Origin: Timema cristinae
Taxonomy: Eukaryota > Arthropoda > Insecta > Phasmatodea > Timematidae
Assembly: GCA_039000515.1 (NCBI GenBank)
Contig: JBCFYV010011164.1
Location: 35,608,021 to 35,672,020, forward strand
Direction: 5' to 3'
DNA length: 64,000 nucleotides
Shown here piece by piece: positions 9,858-21,900 of this stretch; positions within the stretch are counted from its first letter, which is position 1, and every line of letters begins with the position of its first letter. A program made the position numbers and the translations under genes. Below the pieces are notes generated by a model. That model was not told the origin of the DNA and did no database searches. It was given only the letters and a program-made list of their open reading frames with translations.

Positions 9858-10500
9858 CTAAGGTTCCGTTAAGTGAAAAATTAAAATTCCTTGCTATTTT
9901 CTGTTCTTAATCAGGTTCCTGTTCTGTTCCAGTTCTTTCAATTGTTTACAAAAACAAATCCTGATACCATTTTAAAATTTATTTCCAGAAACTTATATTT
10001 AAATAGAATTACAACAAAATAAAGTGTATTTATATAAAAATTATAAAACACCTTCAGAAAAATTCCTGGAAAAAGAGAAAAATAGATCATTTCAAAATAA
10101 AATTAAGTTAAAGAAAGATAAGGGCATAAAATGAACTTTAGAAAATAGCTATAAACAATTAGAACCTTTAAGAACCGATAAGAATATTAATAAACCTAAA
10201 CATATTTCTATTTCAATTCCGGTTCTTGTTCTTAAGCAATTTATTTTCAAAGTTCTCATTCTGGTTCTGGTCCCTTAAAAATACTGTCAATATTGATTAT
10301 CAGTTCTGGTTATGGTTCCGGTTCAACTTCCTGCTAACAATAATACATTTTCGATTAAATAATAGTGGAATTTTTTTTACAACTTTCAATTTCTTAACTT
10401 TTATCAAATGATATAATTATATGTAAGCTATTGGAAAAACAAATTAATTAATAATTCACTTAAGAGGAAAATGACAACCGGAACACGATAATAGAACCAG
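9858..10500. repeat. Cluster of GGTTC/GTTCTG motifs
   Basis: GGTTCC, GGTTCTG, GTTCTGTTCC and their complements recur at about 9861, 9914, 10218, 10259, 10300-10325 and 10476-10500 with irregular spacing. This is reminiscent of subterminal transposase-binding repeats of some hAT elements, but no TIR or target duplication was found. Confidence 0.35.
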
Positions 10501-10501
10501 G

Positions 10502-11188
10502 TTGTCGTTTTTAACTTATTTGAAATTGATTCCAGTATCAGGACTGATCCTATGGACAACCGTCACATTAATTAATATAATATCAACTTTACTCATCAAT
10601 GCTTCTAATTCTGAACGGGCCAATTTTCTATATGAGACATGTACAAAACTGTTCTGCCACGTTTATTCCAAAATTCGTTCGGTGTGTTTCTACTTGTTTG
10701 ATCTCTTTCGAAAGCATTTAAAAAACAATTTAGCACACCAAGGACCCTTGGTATACGAACGATCCTTTGGATGTATTTTGCATTTCACATTACAGTTTTG
10801 TAATAGCCTCGACTATAGAATTATACTTTTAAAAGATAACATAACTGACGAAGTGGGTGAAAGGACAGGGTGGAGAGATAGGGACAGACAATGTTTTTGA
10901 ATGTTCTCTTCTACCCATAATTTCCCTTTATTGCACACGTTCATCAAAAAGCGCACACACACACAGACTCATAAAAAAAATAAAAATGCAATTATTGACG
11001 TTTTAGGCGTTAACAAAGTCTATTCCATTTTGCTTTTATGTGCTATATTGAAAGAGATTGTGTTTTGGTTGTGTTTTTTTAAATATTTTTTTCGTGGTAT
11101 TTTGAAGAGCGTAAAGTATGAATATACATATGGGATTCTACCTATTATACACTCGGTGCTATTGAAAAAACTGTGGACAAAAGACTAG
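10502..11188 (+). other. Long open frame with one internal TGA, unassigned
   Basis: One frame stays open for about 228 codons apart from a single TGA at 10898-10900. The upstream 132 codons have no ATG at the start (TTG). The translation is rich in F, L, I and K. A stretch such as NFLYETCTKLFCHVYSKI shows no domain I recognise. In DNA this AT-rich, so long a frame with one stop is unusual, but the amino-acid composition is what random AT-rich DNA gives. It could be a decayed element ORF or a coincidence. Confidence 0.2.
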
Positions 11189-11510
11189 CAAATTAATTTA
11201 TGCTAACCATTTTGAGAGAGGGATAGGAGGGGGGGGGGGGGGTTGAGCGGTGGTAACAAGAGGGTTGTGTGGGGGGAAAGGGGTGCTTTGTCGTTTTGTG
11301 GATGTGTGATTCCCCGCCCGAGGGCATCCCATCATGAACGGGACAGGAGAGTATGGGAGACACAATCAGGAATCTCGTTAAATACGATTTTTTCCTCGGT
11401 CTCCATCCCCTTCGTTGAGGCCACTGAGCCACCCCTATACTCCCTCATCCCTCCACCCTCTACACACCCAACCCTCATAATAGCATCTACGTACAGTAAT
11501 GTCCAATAAC
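11189..11510. other. GC-richer low-complexity stretch with G14 tract
   Basis: A G14 run at 11229-11242 is followed by G- and C-rich sequence. Frames on both strands are open here but look compositional. Confidence 0.35.
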
Positions 11511-13545
11511 TGTTACACTAGAAAACGTGAGGGGTCTTCACAAGAATTGATTGTTTGTTGTTGTTAATTTTCTCTTATAATCTTTCCCTGTTTGTCGTTT
11601 CCTTAAAAAAAAAAAAATCTAAACGAACTATCAACACTAACTAATGGTTAATGAGATTGGCAACAAGTCTCTAAGAACCTGTTTGTGAGCTATCTAGTAA
11701 CAAAATGGGTAGAATATTGAGGTTAAAGTGTTTTCACACATAAAATTTTGTATTCTGAAATAACTATGCATAAAAAACAAAATACTATTTATTTAAAACA
11801 ATAATATTTGAAATAGAAGGATCATCAATATTCTTTTGGAAATAATAAAATATTATTATATATATATTACTCTAGTATGAAATAATTATTAATACAAATA
11901 AAAATCTAATCATAACCAATTTTCACTTAGAAAATATATCACCAAGTTTTAAATTTGATTAATAAAATATAGCTATATGATTAAAAATTAGGTAAAGTTC
12001 ATGCTATATATATCGTACACATATAACACATTACTTCAGCATAGTTTTTCTAGGTATGCTCTAATCTCACTCAGTACATTCTTGCCACTGTGCGTAACAA
12101 GATTAGAGCTATTGCTCAGATTTATATTAAAACTAACCTAAAAACTTATATTTTCTGAAATATCAGACTGGGATACACATCTATATCAAATTGATATTCA
12201 ATTGAACCACATCTTGATGTCTAAACTGTAAAATAAATCTGCCTGCTGTAGTTGTCCATTTATATGTATGCAAGCAGCGGTATATTAAAGTAACTCGCTG
12301 GAAGTATAGATCTAGCCTCCCTAAAACAAAGTAATTTCTTAACAGGGCTACAACGTACATTTATTTCTAAGAAAATTGAGGATTGTTTGAGTGGTTTTTA
12401 AACTTCAATGCTTCCAATATCTTATGAGGATATACCCCGTCAATAAGTAAGCGCCATTAATTGTTACATATTTGCAAGAACATATTTGGCGCTCGAGACA
12501 AATGACAAGATTTATGGAAATGGGTTTAGATTAGGCAAAAGAACGATAGGGAGGGAAACACTACGAAGCTTTAGCTTCAGATATAAATATTATATAAATA
12601 ATATACAATTTTAGTTCACAATTCACACAATAGATTGTATTATTAGCAGATATCCAACGTCGAGTTTTCAAAAAAATAATAAAGATTTGGCTTAAAATGT
12701 AGATTAACCTAGAACATTAACACTTGCAACTAAACAACCAACAGCCAGTGGCGAGACGTGACGTTGGGGTAGTTTTGACAGAAACTTACGATATAAAGTC
12801 ATAGACCTATACAGCAGTGGAGTAAGTTATTTTAACATTATTGGATGCTCAGCCCATAAAGAGTTGTTTTTTACACAGTTTCTTACTTCACGTTCAGGTT
12901 ATATATAATTTAATTATACTAGTAAGGTAAATATGAGGAAGGAAGAACTTTAGAAGAAATATTCTCGAATTTGAGTGGAGGGTGGATGGGAAGTCATGAA
13001 AATAAAGTATTCTCTTCACACCTGTCCATGATTTGAACTATCTGTCCCCACAAAACGAGTACGCGAGCTTAATTATTATAACGTGTGCCTATTGTAATGG
13101 GAAACTAATGTAATGGTTTGATAGAAACAACATTATTTTATTTATGTAAAACACTTTAAACTGTTCCTCTCTCAGCCAGCTCGTAACTGCGCTACATTAT
13201 ATAAAATATAATATAGCTTGTCAAATATTTCTTATTTTACCGTTGCGGCACTACCAGTATACCAGTGGCGTGGCGTGGAGGGTTTACAAGGTAATCAGTA
13301 CCTTGTCGACACTCTAAGATAAGCTCCTGCGATAGACCCTTCATCAAAGACGTAGGGAGTGACTAATTTTCTAAAAAAAAGCAGAGTAAGCTGATACCGA
13401 TTTTTAAGATCTCACTTAAATACATTGCCAACCTCACAACCCTATGCTTCAGGTTAGTATCTCAAGATAATTAGGTCATATTGTCATTAAGTGCACTTTC
13501 ATCAATGTCCATCCATCAATAGAATGAGATTTTTTATAGTTATTT
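11511..13545. other. Unannotated AT-rich DNA
   Basis: No open frames, SINEs or TIRs recognised over about 2 kb, apart from short AT dinucleotide runs near 11860. Confidence 0.35.
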
Positions 13546-13765
13546 GTCTTACTGCCCGTTTGAATTATCCGATAATGTACTAAGTACGCTAATATGTTGA
13601 ATTTAGAGAAAATGTACCCGAATTTACGGGGATGAAAAGTGGAAAACTAATGTGGGAAAACCACCCTCATTACACCCGATTGGAATTTGAGCCCCCATCT
13701 TCCCGCCATTGATGGTTTAGTCTATTACGAGAATGTCACCTTAGACCACGTGGCCACAAAAGTGG
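13546..13765 (-). repeat. SINE-A copy, degraded
   Basis: Contains CTTACTGCCCGTTTG (tail), then AAAACCACCCTCATTACACC and a B-box relic GGAATTTGAGCCCCCATC. It ends with the A-box relic ACCTTAGACCACGTGGCCAC. The order is reversed, so the element is on the minus strand. Confidence 0.7.
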
Positions 13766-14741
13766 GTAATAAAATTATAACAACGTCGTAAGTTTGTGTT
13801 GTATCCCACATAAAAATGTGTATTTTCTGAAAGAGAAGACGTAACATATTATCATACCAATTGTGACATTGGTTTAACTTCGTTTTAAGGTTTAAAAAAA
13901 AAAAGTGCTGTGGATCTGTTCACAGGTCTGTACGATTTATTTATGTAAACACTCTACAGGTCGCAAATCGCATTAAATCGAGCGCAATATCTTTGTATCA
14001 GCTTCGTCTCTTGTCAGAACCCTATTGAAACGCATCATACATGTATAGCCAAAAGTGTGATTTAAATATTCTATAGTGTAGATCTAGAAAAAAAAATGTG
14101 TGCAAGTATTTTCAATCATATTAAGAGTTGAAAATGAAGCTTGTTTGTTGAAACTTGCCCTTAAAATATTTAATAGAGGTTTGATATTTTAAAGATATGA
14201 AGAGAGAAGAGAGGTGTAGCCAAAAGGTAACGATGTGTGCAAGTTTCCACACCTTTGGCTGAACCCCCACCCAACCTGCCATTCAACTTCTCCTTCAGTG
14301 TAGCTATTCGTCTCCTTGCCCATTCTTGCGTCTAAGTCTCTCAGACAATTCGTTGAAAAAAAAAAGGTCAGGCTATTTAGGAAGTAAGGGGTGGGGGGGG
14401 GGGTGAATTTGGTGAAGCGTGCATCCGAGACATCTTTTCCTAGACACAACTCAGATATGTAGCTCCCTCCCTAATGGAGGCTTTAAGAAATAATACTTCC
14501 CTTCACTTTGCGGGATTGCATGAAATCCAAGAATTGAAATTGATCGCATGTAAGCTTTTTAAACAGCAGATCAAGTCCATTGCTATTTTGCGACTACAAC
14601 TTGTCAAAAGTTAATATAATTGTGAATCAAAAAACTTACCTTTCTCAGTTATGTTTACAGACCTTAGAGAAAACTGGGATTTTCACCTTATTTTTCGGTT
14701 TCCTGAAGGTGTTGTAGCAGGACCACTTGTGAAAACTAAAC
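13766..14741. other. No recognised gene; G11 tract
   Basis: A G11 run is at 14393-14403. A weak minus-strand frame at 14189-14449 has no domain. Nothing else is recognised. Confidence 0.35.
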
Positions 14742-14784
14742 GGTGGTGCCCTGGCAATATTTTACTAGCCAGGGTGCCACCCTG
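14742..14784. other. Imperfect hairpin, possible hAT terminal region
   Basis: GGTGGTGCCCTGGC (14742-14755) pairs with GCCAGGGTGCCACC (14768-14781) with two mismatches. The right part CAGGGTGCCACCCTG is itself palindromic. It lies about 170 bp upstream of hAT transposase remnants, so it may be the 5' terminus of that element. Confidence 0.35.
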
Positions 14785-14949
14785 ATGCCTTAGGAGGTAA
14801 AAGGTAAAATATGATACATTGTACAATATGGATTATTGAATCAATGAAATAAAGATCAATGGGAAGAGTAAAAGAAAGTATAAAATTAGCTGAGAGTGGT
14901 GAATTTCATGGATTACTGTGAAAACACGACACCAATAATTTAATAATAT

Positions 14950-15475
14950 CGGTTGAAAATCTTAAATAACAATAAGGACAATTTAGAAGCTAGATGTTTC
15001 ACAACTATTCCAAGCCATGTAAGAAAAGAGAGTGACGTTTGTCAAGAAGAATATTCCAAAATTTTGAAAGATTTTGAAACACTGTCCTCAAACTTGGGTA
15101 ATAATAATATAGAACCCATAAACAACCATTGCAGCTGATTCAGAATATAACTTTTAAAAAAAGGATTGAGTGGATCTATGAACTATGTTGACTGTTGAAG
15201 AAGACGTCTTCCATAACTTCTTAAGCGTCTAGCAGACCACTTAAAAAACTATTCCTTGCAGTTCTGCTGAGTGTGAACGTAATTTTTAATGTAATTAACT
15301 AAATATTCCATCACGTTAAAACTATTAAGCATATTTGATAATGAATGCTGATAAAAATAAATGGACCCCCTTTAAGGCAGTGGGATCTATCAACTTCGTT
15401 CAAACTTGATTGCTGTATCACCAGTTAACTGTGGAGACAAAATCGAGTCATGTCAGTGACACTGAGCATAATATA
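14950..15475 (+). pseudogene. hAT transposase remnant, KIAA1586-like, C-terminal hATC domain
   Basis: The clearest piece is TIPCSSAECERNF near 15249-15290, the hallmark SS-A-E-C-E-R-x-F motif of the hAT dimerisation domain. It is followed in the same frame, after stops, by NADKNKWTPFKAVGSINFVQ and LTVETKSSHVSD. Upstream frames such as SHVRKESDVCQEEYSKILKD continue the same strand. The order matches the end of KIAA1586/ZBED-like hAT transposases as I remember them. In-frame stops and shifts make it non-functional, and the catalytic N-terminal two-thirds is not visible. The TIR pair is unresolved. Confidence 0.75.
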
Positions 15476-15989
15476 AATAAATTTGCATATTGAGTTGAGA
15501 GTTATCATGACATTAATCAATTGAGTTACATCCCGTATCTATTTATATATTGTCTGGGTATCTATAAAACAATAAAAAAAAAATCAAAATGCTTAACTTA
15601 GAAATTCTAATCCAATTTGGTATTTACAACAATATTTAGATAAAAAGCTACTCTAAATTGTTTGAATGACCACCTAAGTACCTTTTCCCTTATTACAATA
15701 TAACTGCTTATAAATTGAGAGAAGAATGTAAGTTTGTAGAATGTATCATACAGGTACGTGAGTTATCATATGATTAGCAACGTCTCAGGGATTGTCAACA
15801 TTTTGTTTTGACTCCGAGTCGTTCAACGCAATTTGGCGGGCACATGCTGATCTGAGTATCCATCTTGTAGTGTGGTGTATTAATTTTCAACTTATGAAGG
15901 TGCTATAACTTATGTGTTTATTAGTCTACTCGACAATCTCTAAACATTATGTACACAGTATTATCCTCTAAAATATTATATTTTGCATT

Positions 15990-16581
15990 ATTTTTATCAA
16001 TCCCTTGGAGAGAGAAGTATTGTAGTAAAAAAATTGAGCTAGAGATTTTGATAAAAGTCGACATTTCATGACCCCCTGAAACTGAAAAATTGTTTTTTCA
16101 CAATGCCATCTTTCTGTATCTGGGAATAAAGCCGAAAATATTTTACTTATAGGGTAAAATTTGGTATCTAACCTTTTAATGTGGTTCACCTGAGGGTTTT
16201 TTTGGAATTAGATATTCAACCCTAAAATTAAGTGCAGTTTATTGAGAGGCAAAAAGAAAAAATAGATTTTCTTGAAATCCACTCTAAAGATTTTGATTAA
16301 ATTTTGTATTTTGACAGTGCTTAATATTATGAACAAGAAGGTAACCATCATTTTTCTATGAAAAAGAATTTAGGAGAACTGCACATACGCAGGAATTTCC
16401 AAATTTGATCAAATCTCCGTAGTTATTTGTGAAATTAAATAATAATAATTGTAAAGATGGAGTAGGCCTGCTAACAAATATAAAACTCTTTTGTATGAAA
16501 TATATTTTTATATAACCAATATTTTTTGATTAAAATATTTGGAAATTAACTGATTTTTATGCTCTTTGGTAGAAACAGATG
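15990..16581. repeat. Direct duplication, copy 1 (contains dispersed repeat R1)
   Basis: Shares with 16640-17660 the ordered blocks GAGAGAAG..., TTTCATGACCCCCTGAAAC, GCCGAAAATATTTTA, CCTGAGGG, ATATTCAACCCT, AAGTGCAGTTTATTGAG, and finally ATATATTTTTATA...TATGCTCTTTGGT. The first part is a dispersed repeat (R1) that recurs inverted at about 29.0-29.3 kb and partly at 51.8 kb. Confidence 0.7.
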
Positions 16582-17060
16582 TTCCTCTTTTCTTAAAGGT
16601 TTTGATTTATACTCTTTAGTGAGATGTGATGCTCTTTTTAGTTCGTTTTGACCCCACGGAGAAAGAAGTGTTGTGGTTGTCAAAAATAATCAAACTAGAA
16701 ATTTCGATAAATGTTTGCGTTTCGTGACCCCCTGAAACCGAAAATTGGTTTCGCTATGATGTCGGTTTGTTTCATTGCCTATGTATATAAATATCTTAGA
16801 TTAGAGCCAAAACCGTTTTATTGTTTGGGTTAAAACTTGGTAATAAGGGTTTTAATAAGGTGCCCCTGAGGGATTTTCGGAATGAGATATCCAACCCTCA
16901 AATTAAGGGTAGTTTACTGAGGGCAAAAAGAAATAAAACCGACTTTCTCAAAATCCACCAAAATAATTTTTAATACATTTTGTACCTAGGCATTTTTTAA
17001 TATCTAGTTAATATACCCGCAACCATTAGATATACGAAATAGATTATTATTGTTACGTTG

Positions 17061-17482
17061 ACACATGGCTCTGAAACCTGGACATGGACGAAGAGAGATT
17101 TGGTAGATTGCAGGCAGCAAAGATGAGGTTCCTGTGAGGCATCGAGGATGTAACAAGAAGAGACAGGATAAGGAATGAAATAATTATAGCTGATTTGAGA
17201 GTTATGGCATTAGAAGGGACACTGAAGAGGAACAGTTTGTTGTGGTTAGGTCATGTGATGAGAATGAAGAAAGATAGAATGACTAAGAAAGCCTTACAGA
17301 ACAAAGAGAAGGGTAGAAGACCTATTGGAAGACCACGGGCAAGGTGGAGGGACTTAGCGCAGAAGGACATGGAAACCAAAGGAGCGGACTAGAGACGCGT
17401 GGCTGAGGGAGAAGTTTGGAAATATCGAAAGGAATGGAAGAGGGTGTGCCAGATGACCCGCAGAGGCGGAAACCCTGAGTGA
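17061..17482 (+). pseudogene. LINE ORF2 C-terminal fragment (second family)
   Basis: Motifs in order are GSETWTWTKRD, LQAAKMRF, DVTRRDRIRNE, LLWLGHVMRMKKDRMTKKAL, RRPIGRPRARWRD, RRVAEGEVW and RRGGNPE, then a stop at 17480-17482. This is the familiar C-terminus of an arthropod endonuclease-reverse transcriptase. One frameshift lies near 17108, and TGA and TAG interrupt the frame in places where the family commonly has tryptophan or arginine. It is 5'-truncated, lacks the RT core, and is followed by a (GAT)n tail at about 17482-17516. It is dead. The R-x-x-G-R-P-R motif differs from the 440-1870 family. Confidence 0.85.
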
Positions 17483-17516
17483 CGATGATGATGATGATGG
17501 TGTTGATGATGATGTA
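17482..17516 (+). repeat. (GAT)n LINE tail
   Basis: A GATGATGATGATGATGG-type run begins directly after the stop codon of the LINE fragment, as in LINEs with microsatellite 3' tails. Confidence 0.75.
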
Positions 17517-17649
17517 GGCTAGTACTGTACATTTAAGCATATTTTTTTCTAGAATATATTTTTATAAAACCATTAGTTTCTGAGCTATAAGCAAATAAAT
17601 ATATTTTTTGCAGAGTAATTGAAAATATGAAATTGATTGTTATGCTCTT

Positions 17650-18985
17650 TGGTGGACATGGAAGCTTCAGTGCAATTATGGCGGTGCATGATGAAAGTAA
17701 ATAGTGCGTTAGGGTGAATGGAGCTTTGGGCGAATGGTTTAGCATTTAAGATAATGTAAGACGAAGTTGTGCTATGTCTCCATGGTTAGGGTGAATGGAG
17801 CTTTGGGCGAATGGTTTAGCATTTAAGATAATGTAAGACGAAGTTGTGCTATGTCTCCATGGTTAGGGTGAATGGAGCTTTGGGCGAATGGTTTAGCATT
17901 TAAGATAATGTAAGATGAAGTTGTGCTATGTCTCCATGGCTAGAGTGAATGGATCTTTGGGCGAATGGTTTAGCATTTCAGATAATGTAAGATGAAGTTG
18001 TGCTATGTCTCCATGGTTAGGGTGAATGGAGCTTTGGGCGAATGGTTTAGCATTTAAGATAATGTAAGACGAAGTTGTGCTATGTCTCCGTGGTTAGGGT
18101 GAATGGATCTTTGGGCGAATGGTTTAGCATCTAAAAGAATGTAAGACGAAGTTGTGCTATGTCTCCATGGTTGTTTAATGTATTTGTGGTTAAGTGTAAA
18201 AGGGATGCTTGTGAGAGCACGGTTGGGGTGTGATTGGACAATGTGAATGTGATACTGCTGCTATATGCATATGATGCCATGTTAACAGCTGAGAATTAAA
18301 GGGACTTACAGAATGCATGAAACCATTTGAATAAGGGCAGACAAAGTGAATCCTCATATAAATGTATCTAAAACTACGCTGATAGTGTCTGATGAGGACT
18401 GATCATAAAATGATTGTCACCTTAGTGTAAATGAGAACTGTTATAATAATGGAATTATTTTGTGTATATCTTGGTAGTATATTCTGTAAAAATGGATGGA
18501 TGGGTGGGTGGTGAAATGCATCACGGAGAGTAGTTGGATGTATGTGGACTATTGCAACGAATAAATAGTACCAAAAGTGGCAAATATGGTATTATTTCAA
18601 AATTATGTTAACTCCAACATTGTTTTATTGGTGTGTATTGTGGCTTTGTCCGGAGAAACACAATAGAAAGGGGAATGCATTTAAATGAGTTAGATAAGGA
18701 ATTTATATGGACAAACCCGTAAGGACAGAGTCAGTAATGCATGGATGCTGAAGGAATGTGATTTAAAAGGGAATATAATAGGTCAATGGGAAAGAAGGGT
18801 ATTACTTTGGTTTGGGCATGTTGAGAGTATGAGTATGGCTCAATTGACGAGGAAATATATGAAGGTAGAGTGTGTGGATCAAATGGAAGGGGTAGGTCAT
18901 GTAAGACGTGGTTAAATGTTGTAGGAAATGTGTAAAAAAGAGGATTATTAAAAGTTTTAAGAATAAAAGAGTATGTTTGATAACC
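17650..18985 (+). pseudogene. LINE reverse-transcriptase pseudogene (third family) with internal 77-bp array
   Basis: Motifs in order on one strand are FSAIMAVHDESK, RVNGALGEWFSI, then after the array CAMSPWLFNVFV, and LLLYAYDAMLTAEN (the RT active-site box, YAYD where YADD is expected). These are followed by DLQNA, DKVNPHINVSKTTLIVSDED, VYLGSIFCKNG, RRVVGCMWTIA, TPTLFYWC, RVSNAWMLKECDLKGNIIGQ, WERRVLLWFGHVESM and KKRIIKSFKNKRVC. These follow the RT palm-to-C-terminus order of an RTE-like arthropod LINE. Stops and frameshifts are frequent. The first catalytic aspartate region and endonuclease domain are missing (5' truncation). A 77-bp slice of the coding sequence is present six times. Confidence 0.88.
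17709..18172 (+). repeat. 77-bp tandem array, 6 copies, inside RT coding sequence
   Basis: Units start at 17711, 17788, 17865, 17942, 18019 and 18096, exactly 77 bp apart, with few differences between copies. Translated in the RT frame, a unit reads RVNGALGEWFSI, one stop, DNVRRSCAMSPW. 77 is not divisible by three, so copies alternate frame. Confidence 0.95.
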
Positions 18986-21900
18986 TTGATATCCCATCAC
19001 CATCAAGCCCAACCTGATTAACTAACCTTAAAGAGTAGTGAGCCAGTTTCCTGGGGAAACTCAAGTGAACTTGGTTAATTACATAGCTGGGAAAGGAATA
19101 CACACAGTTTAGTTCAAACAGTTCCAAAATTTTGTGATCCAATCACGACGCATTTGGGATGAATTTAGAAAAATATTGAATTTGTTTATCTCTAATGATA
19201 AATCTAATTTGGCTATTTTCATGTAGGCTAGGCCATTGTTTAAAAATAAATATATTTTTGTTTGGATTTTTATAATTTCTCAATATATCATATCTCTGGA
19301 TTTGGTGAAGCTGAATGCTGAAAAAGTGTTTAAAAATACTGTATCTAAAATGGTATTGATAAGGACTGTAAATAGGGATTTTTAACCCAAATATTGCTGA
19401 TTTGACAAAATTAGCCACATACACTAAGCAGTAACCTGGAGAAGTATTTGAGAAACTAGTAAAGAGGGATGTAAAACAGTATTTTTTCTATATAAATTGA
19501 GTGAAGCTCGCACCGATGGCCAAACAGTTTGAAAACTATTATGTAGTGGACTTTAAAAGCAGATATTATTTTAACATTGCTTTTTACAGTCTTACTCCGA
19601 GCAAATTATGGTGTATTTGATAAAAAAAGTACCTTGCTTGTTATTAATCCTTAAATTAATACAAATTTGGGATAGCTTGATTGGTAAATAAGATGTGTCG
19701 TACTCAAAACTTTAAAAATGAGATCTAACCTTGAATGAATAATCAATTAAAAATTTAATAAATCAAGATATTAATGTCTAAATTGTAAAAATCAATTTAA
19801 TAAAAAACCATAACTTACTATGTTTTTCAATAATATGATAAATATGTAGACTAATAAGAATAAATAAAAAATAATTTATAATAATCAATAGGCTTATAGC
19901 TAATCAACTGCTTTCAATTTTATTATGTTACTTTAACTAATTAATAATAATGTCTAGGAGTACTAAGAAATTAAATTATATTAAGGATAAAAACGTTTTC
20001 GTAATTACAAAGTTTGGTAATATAGTACATTAGTAATGGATTTTTTTACTTTATTTTAGTTGTATAGAATTACATTCTTGGGTATAAAGGATTAAAAAGA
20101 ATAATGTTTTAGATGTAGGCCTCCTAATACAATCTAAGTTTTAAAAATATTTCAATATTTATGTAAATTGGCAATAACAAAATTATTTAATAAAAATCAC
20201 ACTTTATTTTAATATAGGTTCTTTAAAATTAATACAAAGACATAACTTTTTTTTATATATATAAAATGTGTGAAAACATGAATTTTAATCACAAACAAAA
20301 AACAGCAGTGATGAATTTATTTCAATCCCAACTGTACTAACAACACCAAAAATAAGAGCCACGACTCACTCCCTTCCATGCAGTAGAAATAAACTCTCAT
20401 CCTCCAAACTCCCCACCATGTTTTCACAATACAATGAGCTGTATCTATATACACAAACATTGTCGCTACCCCTGAATTAAAAAAAAGAACCTCCCTCGCT
20501 TTTAAATATAAAACCCCCTCAACGTCATTAACCAGTAGGTACTACCAATGATCAAACTTAATTCTATACTTATTTTTATGTTATTGTCGTGAAAATTGTG
20601 TATTTTTTCCGCCCTAACCCCCCTCTTTACCAACCACCTGAAAAACTTTATAGAAATTGTAACATTTAGCAGCCCCCCCCCCCCCTTTCCTCTTTATTCC
20701 TCAAAGGTACTCGAGATCTCTTTTGGTTATTAGGGTTTTCTTAGTGTGACATTTTGAACCGCAGGTCTTAGCCGGCATACGACACCACCAGCTACTGTTA
20801 GGAGAACCTTTTATTGCGGTTTGTGTACGAGAAATGAAAGTGAAAAGAGACATTTTAAACACTAGTTTCTAGACTCTCAAAAATATTGGTGAGATCAGGA
20901 ACGAGAATTGAAAAAAAAAAAAAAAAAAAGGTGTGTGTCGTTGTTTTTGTTGTTGTTGGAACGAATAGAAAAATAACCACCGATGATACCTACTAAATAG
21001 CAAACACATGGGGTTAGTCTCAGCTTCTAGGGGATACAAACTTTTTCATAAAAGGGCGGTTTTTCCTTATAAACACCCCATAAGAAGTGGGGTGACGAAA
21101 ATAAAACCCACCTTCCTTTTTTTTTTTTTTTTTTCGTCCTCTAAAAGGAAATTTCTTTACAATGAATGAGTGACTAGTGTTACTGTATCATACACATTTT
21201 TAAAAGAAGAGCGAGAGGTGTGTTGTCGCCGTTGAGGCCTGCGTGACGGGGGGTCCGTGTCCCTTTCCTCTTCCACTTCCCTTCTATTGGGTGTTTGTAA
21301 GGTAGGGGGGGGAGGGAGGAGACTATATGGATCTTATGTGTTCACCCGACACACACACACACACAACTAGTTCACCAGGTGTTGACACCAATCCTTGCTT
21401 TTATAAAGACATCAACGCGCACCATTTCACATCACGCCGTACCATAACAAAACTGCTTCAGAGGATGGCCGATTCCAGGGTTTACTTTTTTTTTTTTTTT
21501 TTTTTTTTGTCAAAGACTTTTATTGCCCCTGTTTGAATGACCCAAGTAAGTCGAGGGTGTGGGAGTTTATTTCCATGGGTAGGCAAAGCCCATTATTCTC
21601 ATTAGAAAGGAATATACTTTTTAACTATTTATAAATATAGTTTCAGTAGCAATAGTTGGTTTACCATAGAAAAAACCCATCTTCCTCATAAATTCAGAGT
21701 TGCCAACATCGCCAATATGTTAATCTAATTATTTCATCGCTGTCATAGCTTAACAGCTTCATAGAACGTGACTAGTTGTAACCTCAGCGTTTTGTTATAA
21801 TCATGTAAGTTTTCCCTGCAACCCCCTCCCCCTCCCAAACCCTCTTTCCACACAAGGAGAATATATAATTAAATTCATTAATTACACACTTAAGACTGTA

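Larger units (their letters stand above)
16640..17661. repeat. Direct duplication, copy 2, split by a LINE
   Basis: Second copy of the 15990-16581 unit: TTTCGTGACCCCCTGAAACC at about 16725, CCTGAGGG at about 16865 and GGGTAGTTTACTGAGGGC at about 16905. The unit resumes after the LINE at 17546 with ATATATTTTTATA and TATGCTCTTTGGT. The extra length of copy 2 is about that of the inserted LINE. Confidence 0.65.

Noticed and set aside
18731..19424. Several 61-93-codon minus-strand frames
   Set aside because: They partly lie antisense to the RT pseudogene and are explained by its composition; the plus strand carries the recognisable motifs.
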